DNA from: Maea johnstoni
Taxonomy: Eukaryota; Annelida; Polychaeta; Spionida; Magelonidae
DNA length: 64,000 nt
Assembly: GCA_963942565.1 (NCBI GenBank)
Contig: OZ012689.1
Location: 21,902,360 to 21,966,359 of the forward strand
Reading direction: 5' to 3'
Positions 37,193 to 47,494 of the stretch are shown here, in pieces (positions within the stretch are counted from its first letter, which is position 1; the number at the start of each line of letters is the position of its first letter). The translations under genes and the position numbers were made by a program. A model generated the notes under the pieces. The model was not told the origin of the DNA. It saw only the letters and a program-made list of their open reading frames with translations, and did no database searches.

Positions 37193-37620
37193 TAGAGCTG
37201 CACTCACCACTCACAAACTCGAGTGGCTCGAGCCCTGGGGCAAACTCGCCGAGCTCGAGCAGAAAAGTTCAAATCGTGAGCTTGTCTATGTTGGGAACAC
37301 GAACGTAACACAGAGCACCTAACACACATCATTAACATACATAACTGCTTATCGCTGTCATGTCTTCTTTACAATTTCCAATGTATACATTCATGCGGTG
37401 TTGAGTATTTATACTGACCTTTGCACATCGTCAGCACGTTTCTAAATTAAATAAACATGGCAATGTTAATAAATCTCCGCCAATAAATATCTATTTCTTA
37501 ATAGCTGGGCTGGAAAATAAGTATTTCTTTGGAAAATTGGAACGTCCGTGAGCTCATGAGCTCACGAGTCAAACGGGTGGTGAGCTCATGAGTTGATCTC
37601 CCTCCGTGAGTGCAGCTCTA
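37193..37620 (+). mobile_element. hAT-type MITE, family A copy 2, in the 3' flank of HYKK
   Basis: The 428-bp element runs from TAGAGCTGCACTCAC to GTGAGTGCAGCTCTA and is flanked by a perfect 8-bp duplication caagaaat (37185-37192, 37621-37628). It starts 70 bases after the HYKK stop codon and holds AATAAA at 37450-37455 and 37482-37487 in the gene's sense direction, so it may supply that gene's poly(A) signal. Confidence 0.93.
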
Positions 37621-37628
37621 CAAGAAAT

Positions 37629-38537
37629 CCTTGCCAATTATGTCCCCAGATATCAATTTATGTGTAAATTAGGTTGGGTAGTGACTAGGGTTGCATACGG
37701 TTAATACGAAATGGTACGATACCGAAACCGGTACTGGCGAAACGGTACCAGTGGTATCGGTATCGTTAACAGCAAAACAGTACCTCTGATCTCCCTGGCC
37801 TGATCGGCTTTGTCACGAGTTTCAATCGCTAAATGTATGATTCTATTCCGCAATTCTATGACAAGAATCATTATTAGAATTGGGGAACAGAACTAACGAT
37901 TGAGACGAACATTAACGAAGTTAACTGAAGCAAATGAGCGTCACCACTCACCACATATACATCGTATCGTATTTCCTGCCGAAGAGTTTCAGACAGCGTG
38001 GGTTTTTCACGCTGTCTAGGACTCCTTAGTTTGTATAAGACACACTTTTTTATACAAATTTTCCCACTCAAATGAGGGGTGCGTCTTATACACAAAGCTA
38101 GGAATCTAGAGTTTTTTACACTGAGTCTCCAGGCCACAATCCAGTGGATTGCCTGAATTCAACTCCACCTTGATTCATACAAGCGGGCGGGTCATTGTGC
38201 CAACTAACAACTATAGTGCCGCAGGGACAATGCCCATCAGTGTTTGCCGTGGCATCTATGAATTGTAATTACAGTACCACCCTCTGTCAGGTTTTATTGA
38301 TTACAATCTGTATCATGCCTAGGACAACGGGTATCGGGCAATGACACAGAGTGATAAGCATTCATCTCATATTTCACACATTTTGATGGGTTTTACCGGT
38401 TTTCTAGCATTTTTCGTGAGGCGTCTATCTGTCACGATGTTTCCGATAAGGGGATGCGCACTATACACAAAGCTTAAGTCTATATATCATTTTAAAGGCC
38501 TGAACAAGGGGTGCGTCTTATATACGGGTGCGTCTTA
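37629..38537. repeat. Worn DNA-transposon fragments downstream of HYKK
   Basis: 37687-37790 has a gg(t/c)acgataccg / gtatcggtatcg palindrome cluster. gggtgcgtcttatac occurs in several copies in both directions (38018-38098, 38448-38540), the type of end seen in pogo/Tigger-like elements. No gene seen. Confidence 0.5.
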
Positions 38538-38539
38538 TA

Positions 38540-39224
38540 CCGTAAATTCTCGGAAATCTCGGCCGCCCTAGGAAAATCGGCCACTATAATTAATCTACCA
38601 AATAATTACTGGGGAAATTCGCGCACCCCCGATTCATCCAGGGACACATTTCACCAAAAGTCGGCCACAAAGTAAATTTCATTGATATAAGAAAAAAACA
38701 TTTAGATTTCCAAAGTTTGCGATTGATTTTAGATTATTAACGATCGTTTCTAGTGCCCATATCCACCAAAAGACGATCGGTGTGAAACCGGAAGTAGGTA
38801 TCGCATTTCTGCGCGTAGAGTGGAATACAGCTTGGGCGGCGCTATTTCGAAATAAGACTTGTCAACAACTTGAACAGGTATATAATTCAATGCGTAATTG
38901 ATGTGCGGCAGCAAGAATAAACAAGTAAACAACATACAAGGGAGGCAAGTTACTTCATTAGTATATATAGCAGAGGAATGACAAGTCAGGTAGGTGGACA
39001 ATAAGGGTTTTGTGGGGGGAAATTATATTCCTGTGTACGAAGTTAGCGATCGATTTTCAGTTCCATCTACATCATAGATGTAGCTTTCGTTTCAATTGAT
39101 AATATCGACGAATTTCGGCCACGGTGTCTGACATTTGATCGCTATTTTCAGTAAATTTCGGCCACCATCAGCCAACGAAAATCGTAATTAGTAAAAAGTG
39201 TCCGAGATTTGCGAGAATTTACGG
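38540..39224. mobile_element. TA-flanked MITE family D, long copy (685 bp)
   Basis: TA at 38538-38539 and 39225-39226, ends ccgtaaattctcgg / gcgagaatttacgg. The middle (38740-39060) is not shared with the short copies and holds no recognised gene. Confidence 0.82.
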
Positions 39225-39426
39225 TACACGCAAAATTACGGTATATGATTTAAGTGAGGTAAAGACAGTAGATTTTGCAATAAAATGATCATGTTTATTT
39301 ATTTACCTTTGATTTTATTTAAAATTCACCCGACTTCCAAATTCTCAGAACCTGGATACATTGGAAACATGCGTACATTGAACACTTTTTCCTGTGAGTG
39401 TTTAATGTATACAGGTTCCACTGTAT

Positions 39427-39990
39427 ACCAAAAATAATAATAATAATAATAATAATATTGTCATTTGATATTGCGCCCTTTCCATATAAACATGCTCAAA
39501 GGCGCATTACATTCAATTGTCAAAGGATAGATGTTGATATCCACATAGTTAATTGATATATACATCTTTGAACAGATGTGTTTTCAGTTGTCGTTTAAAG
39601 ATTGCCACACTCCCAGCTGCCCGAATATTATCTGGGAGCTGATTCCATAGTTTTGGGGCACAGGCACTAAACGATCTGTCACCGTAGGTTTTCATGTTGT
39701 TTCTCGTCTCGCAGAGTAAGTTCTTGGATGTTGATCTCAGTGTCCGGGGTGGGACATACTCTTTCAGCAATTCCCTCAGGTAAGAAGGTGCAGTTCCATG
39801 CAAACACTTGTACGCCAGTAGCAGAATCTTGAATTCAATTCTCTTCCTGACTGGTAGCCAGTGCAGCTCCTTCAGTACTGGAGTGATATGGTCATACTTC
39901 TTTGTGAGAGTGATCACCCTGGCAGCGTTGTTTTGTACTCTCTGGAGCTTACGTATTAGCTCTTCGGGTATTCCATAAAGTTCAGCATGC
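39427..39990 (-). mobile_element. 5'-truncated CR1/L2-like LINE fragment with an (ATA)n tail
   Basis: The minus strand encodes the end of a LINE ORF2: LIRKLQRVQNNAARVI, HWLPVRKRIEFKILLL, YKCLHGTAPSYL, PKLWNQLPDNIR, FKRQLKTHLF, then a stop at 39549. A short 3' tail ends in (ATA)n at 39427-39457. Only about 150 codons remain. The frame runs on to 40049 in unrelated upstream sequence. Confidence 0.88.
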
Positions 39991-40059
39991 AAGACACTGA
40001 CAGAATATTTCCTTCTAATCATATATGAGTGATCCTCATCAAATAACAAGATTAAGTGG

Positions 40060-41149
40060 AATGAAATAATAACAACTTATAAATGACAGTTTTTCATTTT
40101 TATTCTAAAACAATAAAAATACAGTATTTAAAAGTTCAATTTGCATGTTTATCACACAATGACTCTAACAAACAAACAATTTAAAATTTAGGACTTCCAA
40201 ATTGATTTTATTTCTCTTTTAAAATTCGATTTACTAAAGTAAATCACATGTACTCAAGTAATCTTCTAGGATGTTATTACATTTTTTAATCCTAATTTTA
40301 AAGACCTGAAGTGTGCATATATTTCTAGACAGGTTCTAAACTAATCCTATACATATGTGACTATGTACATTATATACTATGTAATATACAAAAATAAACA
40401 GTACATTTATTCCTAAAACATGTCTGTCTTATATCTAGCACAGCCAATCAAACTACCCATGAAAATCATTAAGTTTTGAAGTTATTCCTTTTCTAAAAGC
40501 TGCTTGCTGTGGAGGACTCAGCTCATGTTTTTACATTTTATTCTACAAATTTTACTTTTTTCAACTTCTTTTTCACAAATATGTATCGAACTGATATGTA
40601 TCCACCAATATTTGGAGAGTTGCTACAGCTTTAACTATACTTACAACCTTAGGGAGAGCAAACCCTATATTCAAAAGCAATGCCTACATGTTAATACAAA
40701 TACTACACATACTAGTGTATTTACAAAGATACAAGGCAGAAATTGCTAAATGATGCCTCATAAATAGGCAATGCACTTAAAAATGAAGGAATGTTTCTGA
40801 TAAAATTAAGAGAGTCCTGGTGTTTTGTTATTGTACATATAACTTTGAAAATAAACAACAGATGCAGTAATGACACTCCTTAAACCTTGTTAAGTATTTT
40901 TGCAGCCAAAACTCTTGATAGCACCTTGGGTTTTTTACTTAATATTGAAGTAAATAGAAACATATTCAGCTTATATTTGTGAGGGATAACTGGACACTAA
41001 GGATAAAAGGCTTGAAGTCCAGCTTCTGAATATCCAATTGCTTTGTTCTAAATACAATGCGTCATTGTATTTTCCCAGCTTCTCACAGCTTTACATATGG
41101 GGCAGTAGGCTCAAGTGGATTTGAAGAGTTTCTATTATATTATCCATGG
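40060..41149 (-). promoter_or_regulatory. CKS1 3' UTR region with candidate polyadenylation signals
   Basis: After the CKS1 stop, about 1.1 kb of AT-rich, repeat-poor sequence follows on the minus strand before the LINE fragment. AATAAA on the minus strand is seen at 40104-40099 among other similar hexamers. I see no other coding potential here. Where the transcript ends is inference. Confidence 0.4.
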
Positions 41150-44014
41150 CCAACTTCATGTGAACTTGCAGTTGTTGGTCTTCTGAACAGCAAGATGTGA
41201 GGTTCTAAAAGTAGAATAAGAAACAAAGTGTTTAATCATCAAGAATGCAAAATAAATGGCAACAAGCAGTGGCATGTAAATACAAATCTAATTAATAGTA
41301 ATTATGCCAACAATGATGAAGATAATAACAAATTACATTGAAAAATGTTTACCAGGAGCATTTATTTTGCCCATCCTTCAAATATTTTTTCTTGTTTTTC
41401 TTTGTAAGTCACTTTTACAAGGATCACTTTCAGGCTAAGCATGCAGAGGTTAATACTTAACTAAGCCGTTATATGTTCCTCAAAGGAACCATTAAATTGC
41501 ATGCAAAATTAGTAACAAGACACCAACAACATGGCATCCCTTGTACGATTTTTACTATTTCAGTGATTGCTAACATATGCACATACTTATTGTATTACAG
41601 AAAGCATGTAAGTGAATGGAGGTAGAATTTTGAAGGCACTTCTTTTATGGAAAAAACAAGCTAACATTGTGAATGACTAATTGAAATTTGCTTCAAAGAA
41701 ATATATAACAAACTATGTTGTAGCTGCAGACATGTATGAATTAAATTTGTTTAACTGATGGCCATTTTTCTGTGACAGCTAGATTTCTTAAATATTTGAA
41801 ATTTATCTTGATAAATATTTGAGTAGGTAAGGATATATAAAAAATACAGCTACTTTGGATGTTAATGATTCTAAAACCATGCTTTTTTACACAGATATTT
41901 CTCTAACGATACAATAACCTAATGATATTTTTTAATGATACTGCCTGCCTCCTAGGACTGTCATTGATATGACAAGTATCGATCGATCGAAATAATTTTT
42001 CCAATTAATCGAGAAATTTTTTTTATGTTAATCGAATCGAATTAATCGAATCGAATTAATCGAAACACATTTTTTCAGCCTTTTACGCAATTTTTAGCCA
42101 ACGCTATTAAGAATTTTGAGGAGAAACTCAAGTATCTAATCAGAAAGTGTTGAGAAAACCTTCATTGTCTTTGCATTGTGGGAATCTTAGGATCCTAGCC
42201 ACAAAAATAGTGTGGAACATGTGAAAATATTCTATTACTGCAGTTCTTCACAATTGAATCGAAATAATCGGAATCGAAAAATAAAATGTCAATGATCGAA
42301 TCGAAAAAAAATGGATGTCAATGACAGTCCTACTGCCTCCCTGGGACCTTTTTTTTATTTAGCACCATCAGCCTCATAAGTTTGGCTGATTAATAAAGCA
42401 AAGATGTCCAGGGAGCAGTGAAGTCAATTTTATATAAATTTAAATCTTACACAATACTGAACTACTACGAATATACTTTTTCTGAATCGATAACTATACT
42501 TGGTATTGTATCATGTACCAAGACCTCACATTGTCTGATAGACTGATACACACATGGGGTTATCATGATACCAAATCTTAAGAATTAATTGTCTGAAAGT
42601 TGTTGCTGTTTGTCAATTTGTCTTCAGAATTTATTTTCAACATTTCTTGTTCCAAGTTGTTAGGCCCTGTGTACACTAACGATGAAAATGGGTTAAAGTG
42701 AGATTGCATGGTTAAGAGCTGAATACTTGTACTTCTTATACAGTGAACAGTTACAAGTGGAATATATTACTTAAGTTGAATATAGATTAATATCATAATA
42801 ATGATAATAGTGTCACAATGCTTTAAAGGCCGCTTGATTTGTACAAATTGTAATCACTTGGTCAAGTTAGATAAGAATGATACAGGAGAAATATGTCACT
42901 TGATACCACAGCCACACCAGAGCCCGACTATCACACGATTCCAAAATCGACAGGTTGGATCCGATAATTTACTTATTGTGCGATAGATGGGTCCGATTTC
43001 GAGGCTAAAAACGGAATCAGAAACATCTAAAAAAGTTGGTACTGGTTTGTGATCCAGTTTGCAAATTAGTACTGATTTTAGAAGTTGCAAGTCAATTTCT
43101 TATACACAAATCAAATGTCTTGCGATAATTGTGAAATAACCGCAAGACATAAATCACTGACTTGCATTTATTGAGTAATATGAATAAGCTCCAAACACTG
43201 TATGATGAGTCATGTGGGTGTGACTGCAAATTGTTCCATTTTCAAAATCGGAACTTTCAGTTCTGATTTTAAAATTAGCACAATCGGAGCCGATTTTGGA
43301 GTTGTACGATAGTCAGACTCTGGTGTGACTGAGTCATGAGCTCTGAATTAAAGGTATCAAGCTCCCTTCACTACGGGCTTCCCTTTACCTGGACTATGAA
43401 CCATGTAGTGAACCCAGCCTGGAGATTGTTGAACACCTATGTTGCGCCATTCAGTTTCTGTCATCAGGTGAGTTTTTGGAACCAGCTTTGCAATATCATT
43501 TGGAAGTATCACATGCCTGCAGAAAAGATAACTTTGATGATAGACAGAACAATAACTTAATTAAACATCACAATGCAACAGGGCTGACAGTAAGCAAATA
43601 CCGCAGTTTTACAAGCCAAGTAAAGATAGTCATGTGACTTGTGTCTGCCTCCTACTGACCCTAGTCAACATATAAGTATAATTTGATACAGTGCAGCACT
43701 ATCAATGAATCTCTCAATTAATTTACATTACATATTCTCTTCATGAAAAGTATACTTCCAAAATATCTTAAAATACTTTTTAAGTGCTTACACACTGAAA
43801 GCTACCATTCTTGTTTTGGCCTTATCAGGATACAGTAAAGTAAACAATCATCTATAGCCAAAACAGTTTAAATAACAATCTTATTAGCAGTGATGGGCTC
43901 TATAATAAACCAAAATATTTCAGTCTAAGTCGTAGCTTCACTGATGTTCCCATACCTGTATTCATATTTATCATCATAATACTTCTCCGAGTACTGGATC
44001 TGGTCAGCAGGCAT
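41150..44014 (-). CDS. CKS1: Cyclin-dependent kinase regulatory subunit CKS1, three exons
   Basis: CKS proteins bind CDK1/CDK2 and add an anion (phosphate) site that directs multisite phosphorylation; CKS1 also helps SCF-Skp2 recognise p27. Coding exons: 44014-43956, 43516-43389, 41214-41150, joined to 83 aa plus TAA (human CKS1B 79 aa). Exon 1 encodes [16 protein letters not shown], exon 2 [18 protein letters not shown] then SEWRN-like [18 protein letters not shown], exon 3 [10 protein letters not shown] and a short unique tail. The arginine, serine/tryptophan and HxPEPH region of the anion pocket and the beta-exchange HxPE hinge are present (the hinge spans the exon 2/3 junction). A 3' splice site at 44026-44025 implies an upstream non-coding exon that I could not place. 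Intron 2 holds two intact MITEs. Animals have CKS1/CKS2 paralogues; I use the single ancestral name. Confidence 0.95.
41953..42332. mobile_element. hAT-type MITE (TAGGACTGTCATTGATA ends), 380 bp, in CKS1 intron 2
   Basis: Ends TAGGACTGTCATTGATA / ATGTCAATGACAGTCCTA with a perfect 8-bp duplication ctgcctcc (41945-41952, 42333-42340). Body rich in TCGAATCGA and AATAATCG near both ends, like 28990-29421. An isolated taggactgtcatcgat end also lies in the HYKK 3' flank at 37147-37162. Confidence 0.93.
42909..43331. mobile_element. MITE with about 40-bp inverted ends, CKS1 intron 2
   Basis: Ends cagccacaccagagcccgac / gtcagactctggtgtgactg, with aaaatcg extending the match. No clear target duplication. 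Ends 57 bases from the CKS1 exon 2 donor. Confidence 0.75.
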
Positions 44015-44236
44015 TTTGTAGTATCTGTAAAATCAAAGAAATTGATGATCTTGGCAATGAAAGTTATTAACGTTCCCTAGAAAGAAAAGCACCTGAAGTT
44101 AGAGTATACTGGACGATATCATATTACAATACCGACACAGCTTAGATAGTGACCTGGATCAGAGAAATACATCCCCTTGATCCGCAACCCCATAGGCACA
44201 GCATGCTAGTACCTAGAGTATGTGCGCCTCGGGTTA

Positions 44237-46453
44237 TGCACCAGTCAATTGAATCCCCGGGAGGAGGGGGCCGGGAAATGGCCGGGCGATGTCGGGCTTA
44301 TCCTGTTTAGTACACCAAAATGCTGCCCCGCAGGGTGGGGACATAACTGATTAGTAGAGCGACGATATAGGCAGGGGCACGGGGCGGGGATAGTGAATAT
44401 CACCCAAACCCTCCTTATGCCAAAATCCTATTTACTAAATGATTAGCCAAATCTGCCGCCTAGCAGTGGATAGACAAATGGTATGAGATATTGTCATGAT
44501 GATACGACCGGCACTGAATGTGGCTAGTATGAAAGTATCCTTTTATATAAATACGAGGAAAAAAACAAGAATTTTAACAAAAACAAACACATTGATTATT
44601 ACTGAATCTCGTAGAATTTGGAAGATAACACTTTAATTATAGCAAGACTACAAAGCAAAGCTTTAAATGCTCGCGAATCTCGAAAATATTTGAGAAATAA
44701 CCACACAGTATGAGTAGTGATTGACCAAAAATTAATGGCATAACAATTGCTACGATTTCAACCTGTCCAGCTTGCAACATAACCACTTGTCCCGTTGCAA
44801 GTAAATTCGGCAAAAAACAGCAATCTGGCAAGCAGAACAAGACCCTTACTTGCCCCGCTTGGCAAGAAATGTCTTTTGGCAGAGCCCTCGCAATGTAACT
44901 CACCTTAGTTAAACAGGGTTGTGGGACAAGTGGAAGTGCCAGCGTGGGCAAGTAAAGTTTTTAGGGGCAGCTTGTCATGCTCAGCAAGTAATGTTTTGGA
45001 ACCAATATTGCACCCTGCTATCCCAACATCGTCTATCCACAACAGCTTTAAAAGAATTAAATGGCAAGTAGAATGAGTTGTGGCAGTTATAAGATTCTAA
45101 ACTGCATTAAAGTTGACCCACAGAGATGCAGATAATTTATCTTTTTTGTGAACATAAAGAACATAGCCGTGGCAACTTTTCCCTCTACTATAATCATGAC
45201 GGCGCCTGAGCATTTGTTGCACTGAAGATTTGGTGCGTGGTTGCGCATGTTGCGTGGTCAGTGGCGGTCAAAAGTATGTGCAACACACTAGTGCGTTCCC
45301 TAATCATTCCGCATTAACCTTTAAAGCAGTCAAAGTTACGACGGGATTCTGTCTCACCCCGACGTCATTCTTTCCCAAATTCTGCGGATAGAAGTCGCCG
45401 CTTTTGTTTGTACTTTGCAGATACAAGTTGCGCAAAAAACATGCGCACATCGCAAATTTCGTCCAATTGAACTTCGAAACTGACCAATCCAGTGGAACTG
45501 TTTTCAAGGTATCAGTACATATGCTTATGCCAGTCATGAACACTTCTTTGCAGAAGGGCTGCACAAGCTATTATATGCCAGAAATATCTAAAAATGAAAT
45601 AGCCATTTTAAAATCCAATCGTGGTAGTCTTACCAGATAAGAATTGATAGTTTGCATGAGGATGTACAGTGGCTGGAATTTCTCACGGTACCACAGACCA
45701 AGCTGCTATGGACTTTTCAACAAAGACAATCTTCAAGAGGTGCATGAAGGCACTCAATATCAGTTTTTTTCTAGGATGTTCCTGCATTTGTACAAATCAA
45801 CACAATAAAAGTTTATTTTCAAATTCATTTATCATATGTTTGATGCCCACATGGATAGAAAATATGGTTTAAAGGGGAACTTGGGGAAGAACAAATCATA
45901 GGTTTATATGAAAGTTCATGAACATAGCTCAACATCTGTCATAAACAGGGAAGTCCTAGAACTCCACACAAAGAGAAATCTAAAATTGTAATTAGTGAAT
46001 AGCACCTCCTCTGAGCCAAGGCCGCCGCCATTGTGAATCCGGGTCATCACCCCCTGCTGTGGTCAGTGTTATTGGGTAGCAAAGGAGCTTAGTGGTGCAT
46101 GACACAGGCACAGAGCTAGGGGCAGGAAGTGATCTCTGCCACCCAATTGAGAAACATGGCCGCTGCCAGAGGCTGGGCAGGATGATGGCAATATGCAAAA
46201 AACTCCCCTCATGGGATCACTGAGAGAAAAAGAAGGGCAGCATCCTGTTCTTGAAGTGTATTACTTTCATATAAGCTGATATGTATGTGAGCCTTTAGGG
46301 CCCATTTTAAAAAATGTGCCCCGGGGGGCGGGGATAAGTGACAAAAAAATGTGCCGCGGGAGGCGGGGACTATGAAAAATAGTGCAGAAGGTCGGTTCAC
46401 TATCCCCGCCCCATCCCGGCCCCCCCCTCCCGGAAATTCAATTGACTGGTGCA
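44237..46453. mobile_element. 2.2-kb element with TTA duplication and TGCACCAGTCAATTG ends
   Basis: Ends tgcaccagtcaattgaat / attcaattgactggtgca, flanked by tta at 44234-44236 and 46454-46456. The flanks (to about 44150 and 46610) match one continuous repeat at about 20695-20970, where the join reads gcgtaacccg (20886-20895): the unoccupied site. A 3-bp TTA duplication suggests PIF/Harbinger-type mobility, but no transposase is recognised. GC-rich ends (gggcggggata). A family G MITE is nested at 44768-45017. 45180-45640 is CpG-bearing sequence without a recognised gene. Confidence 0.75.
44768..45017. mobile_element. MITE family G, copy 3, nested in the 44237-46453 element
   Basis: Ends cagcttgcaacat / tattgcaccctg with the same body; lies inside the larger CACCAGTCAATTG-ended element. 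Confidence 0.8.
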
Positions 46454-46609
46454 TTACGCGGTGTAGCCTGGGGAAGTATTGGTCACGTGATTTTTTTCAG
46501 CAGGCAGCCAATCCTGCGGTACACAGGTTATCTATGACTCATATAGTGGGAGGCAGCAAAATTTGATGATGCATGCACAGTGCCCACTCCCTGTCTACTA
46601 CTCCCAGCC

Positions 46610-47374
46610 TGGATGCAATGCTTCAAAGGGATACATCAAGGTTTTATGCCAGTGTTAGCAATATGGTTAAAAAAAGTTGCATCGACGCTCATACCAGGTT
46701 GCAGAAAGTCCTGCATCGACAACAATTACTAACAATACAAACACGCGAGATGTGTATTGTTGGCAATGGGAAAATTTTACTATGGGACCTAATGAGCTAA
46801 CTCAGCTAAGTCAACATTTAGCGGAGTTGAGACAAAAAGTATGTTAATACAAACACGTAGTACTGCTCCTAAGATGTTTGCCAAGTTTGGATTGCAAACT
46901 CGAACGTTTTGTCACCAAAAAATGGAAAAAGTGATTGCCAAACTTAAGTCAGACAGTCTTGAGTCTATAGTTGTTACACTTACACAGATAATGTGCTATT
47001 TAGGGTTGCATGCCAATAGGTTAAAATGATATGAAACTATGTCACATGTGATGTTTCTGAGAATCAGTGATCAAATCTATAACTTATTGTTTAACATATT
47101 AACATTTAACAGTGTATAAGTCTCTAACTTCAAAACTTGGATATCTAAATCTATTTAGATGTACAAAAATCAAAATTCTTTATTTTTTTAGTGTTGGAAT
47201 AGACAAAGTAGACACTTTTCCCAAGATCCACATTTCGTGACGAATTGACAGTTACATTTACTTGTTACAGAGGGTACCGTCTTTCATTACACTTACAATG
47301 AATATTATTTGATGAGGTTAATGAACAAACAACACTGAAAAACCTTACATTTTCTACTGGCAGACTTTCATTTG
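46610..47374. other. Intergenic stretch between the 2.2-kb element and SDHC
   Basis: No recognised exon. Contains catcgac repeats at 46679-46720 and AT-rich sequence. An upstream non-coding CKS1 exon might lie here but I cannot place one. Confidence 0.4.
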
Positions 47375-47494
47375 TTTCAAAATGGCGGGCTACCTTTTGA
47401 CGAAATCTCGCTCGTTCGTGATTGTCCAATGAAATGATTTGATTTTGTCACGTGCTTTGGTTACACAACGTGACCTTGCGAGATCTACACAAAG
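47375..47494 (+). promoter_or_regulatory. SDHC proximal promoter
   Basis: Immediately upstream of the SDHC start codon lie, in order, a YY1-like AAAATGGCGG (47379-47388), a CCAAT box (47426-47430), a CACGTG E-box (47449-47454) and a nuclear-receptor half-site TGACCTT (47471-47477, AAGGTCA on the other strand, as bound by ERR-type receptors). This mixture is typical of nuclear genes for respiratory-chain subunits. No TATA box is visible. The motifs are seen; their use is inferred. Confidence 0.5.

Noticed and set aside
41150-41214. Alternative reading of the last CKS1 exon (frame giving [16 protein letters not shown]...) as a separate minus-strand gene
   Set aside because: That frame is open by chance. 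The other frame completes [10 protein letters not shown] across the exon 2 junction in the right phase and gives a full CKS protein.
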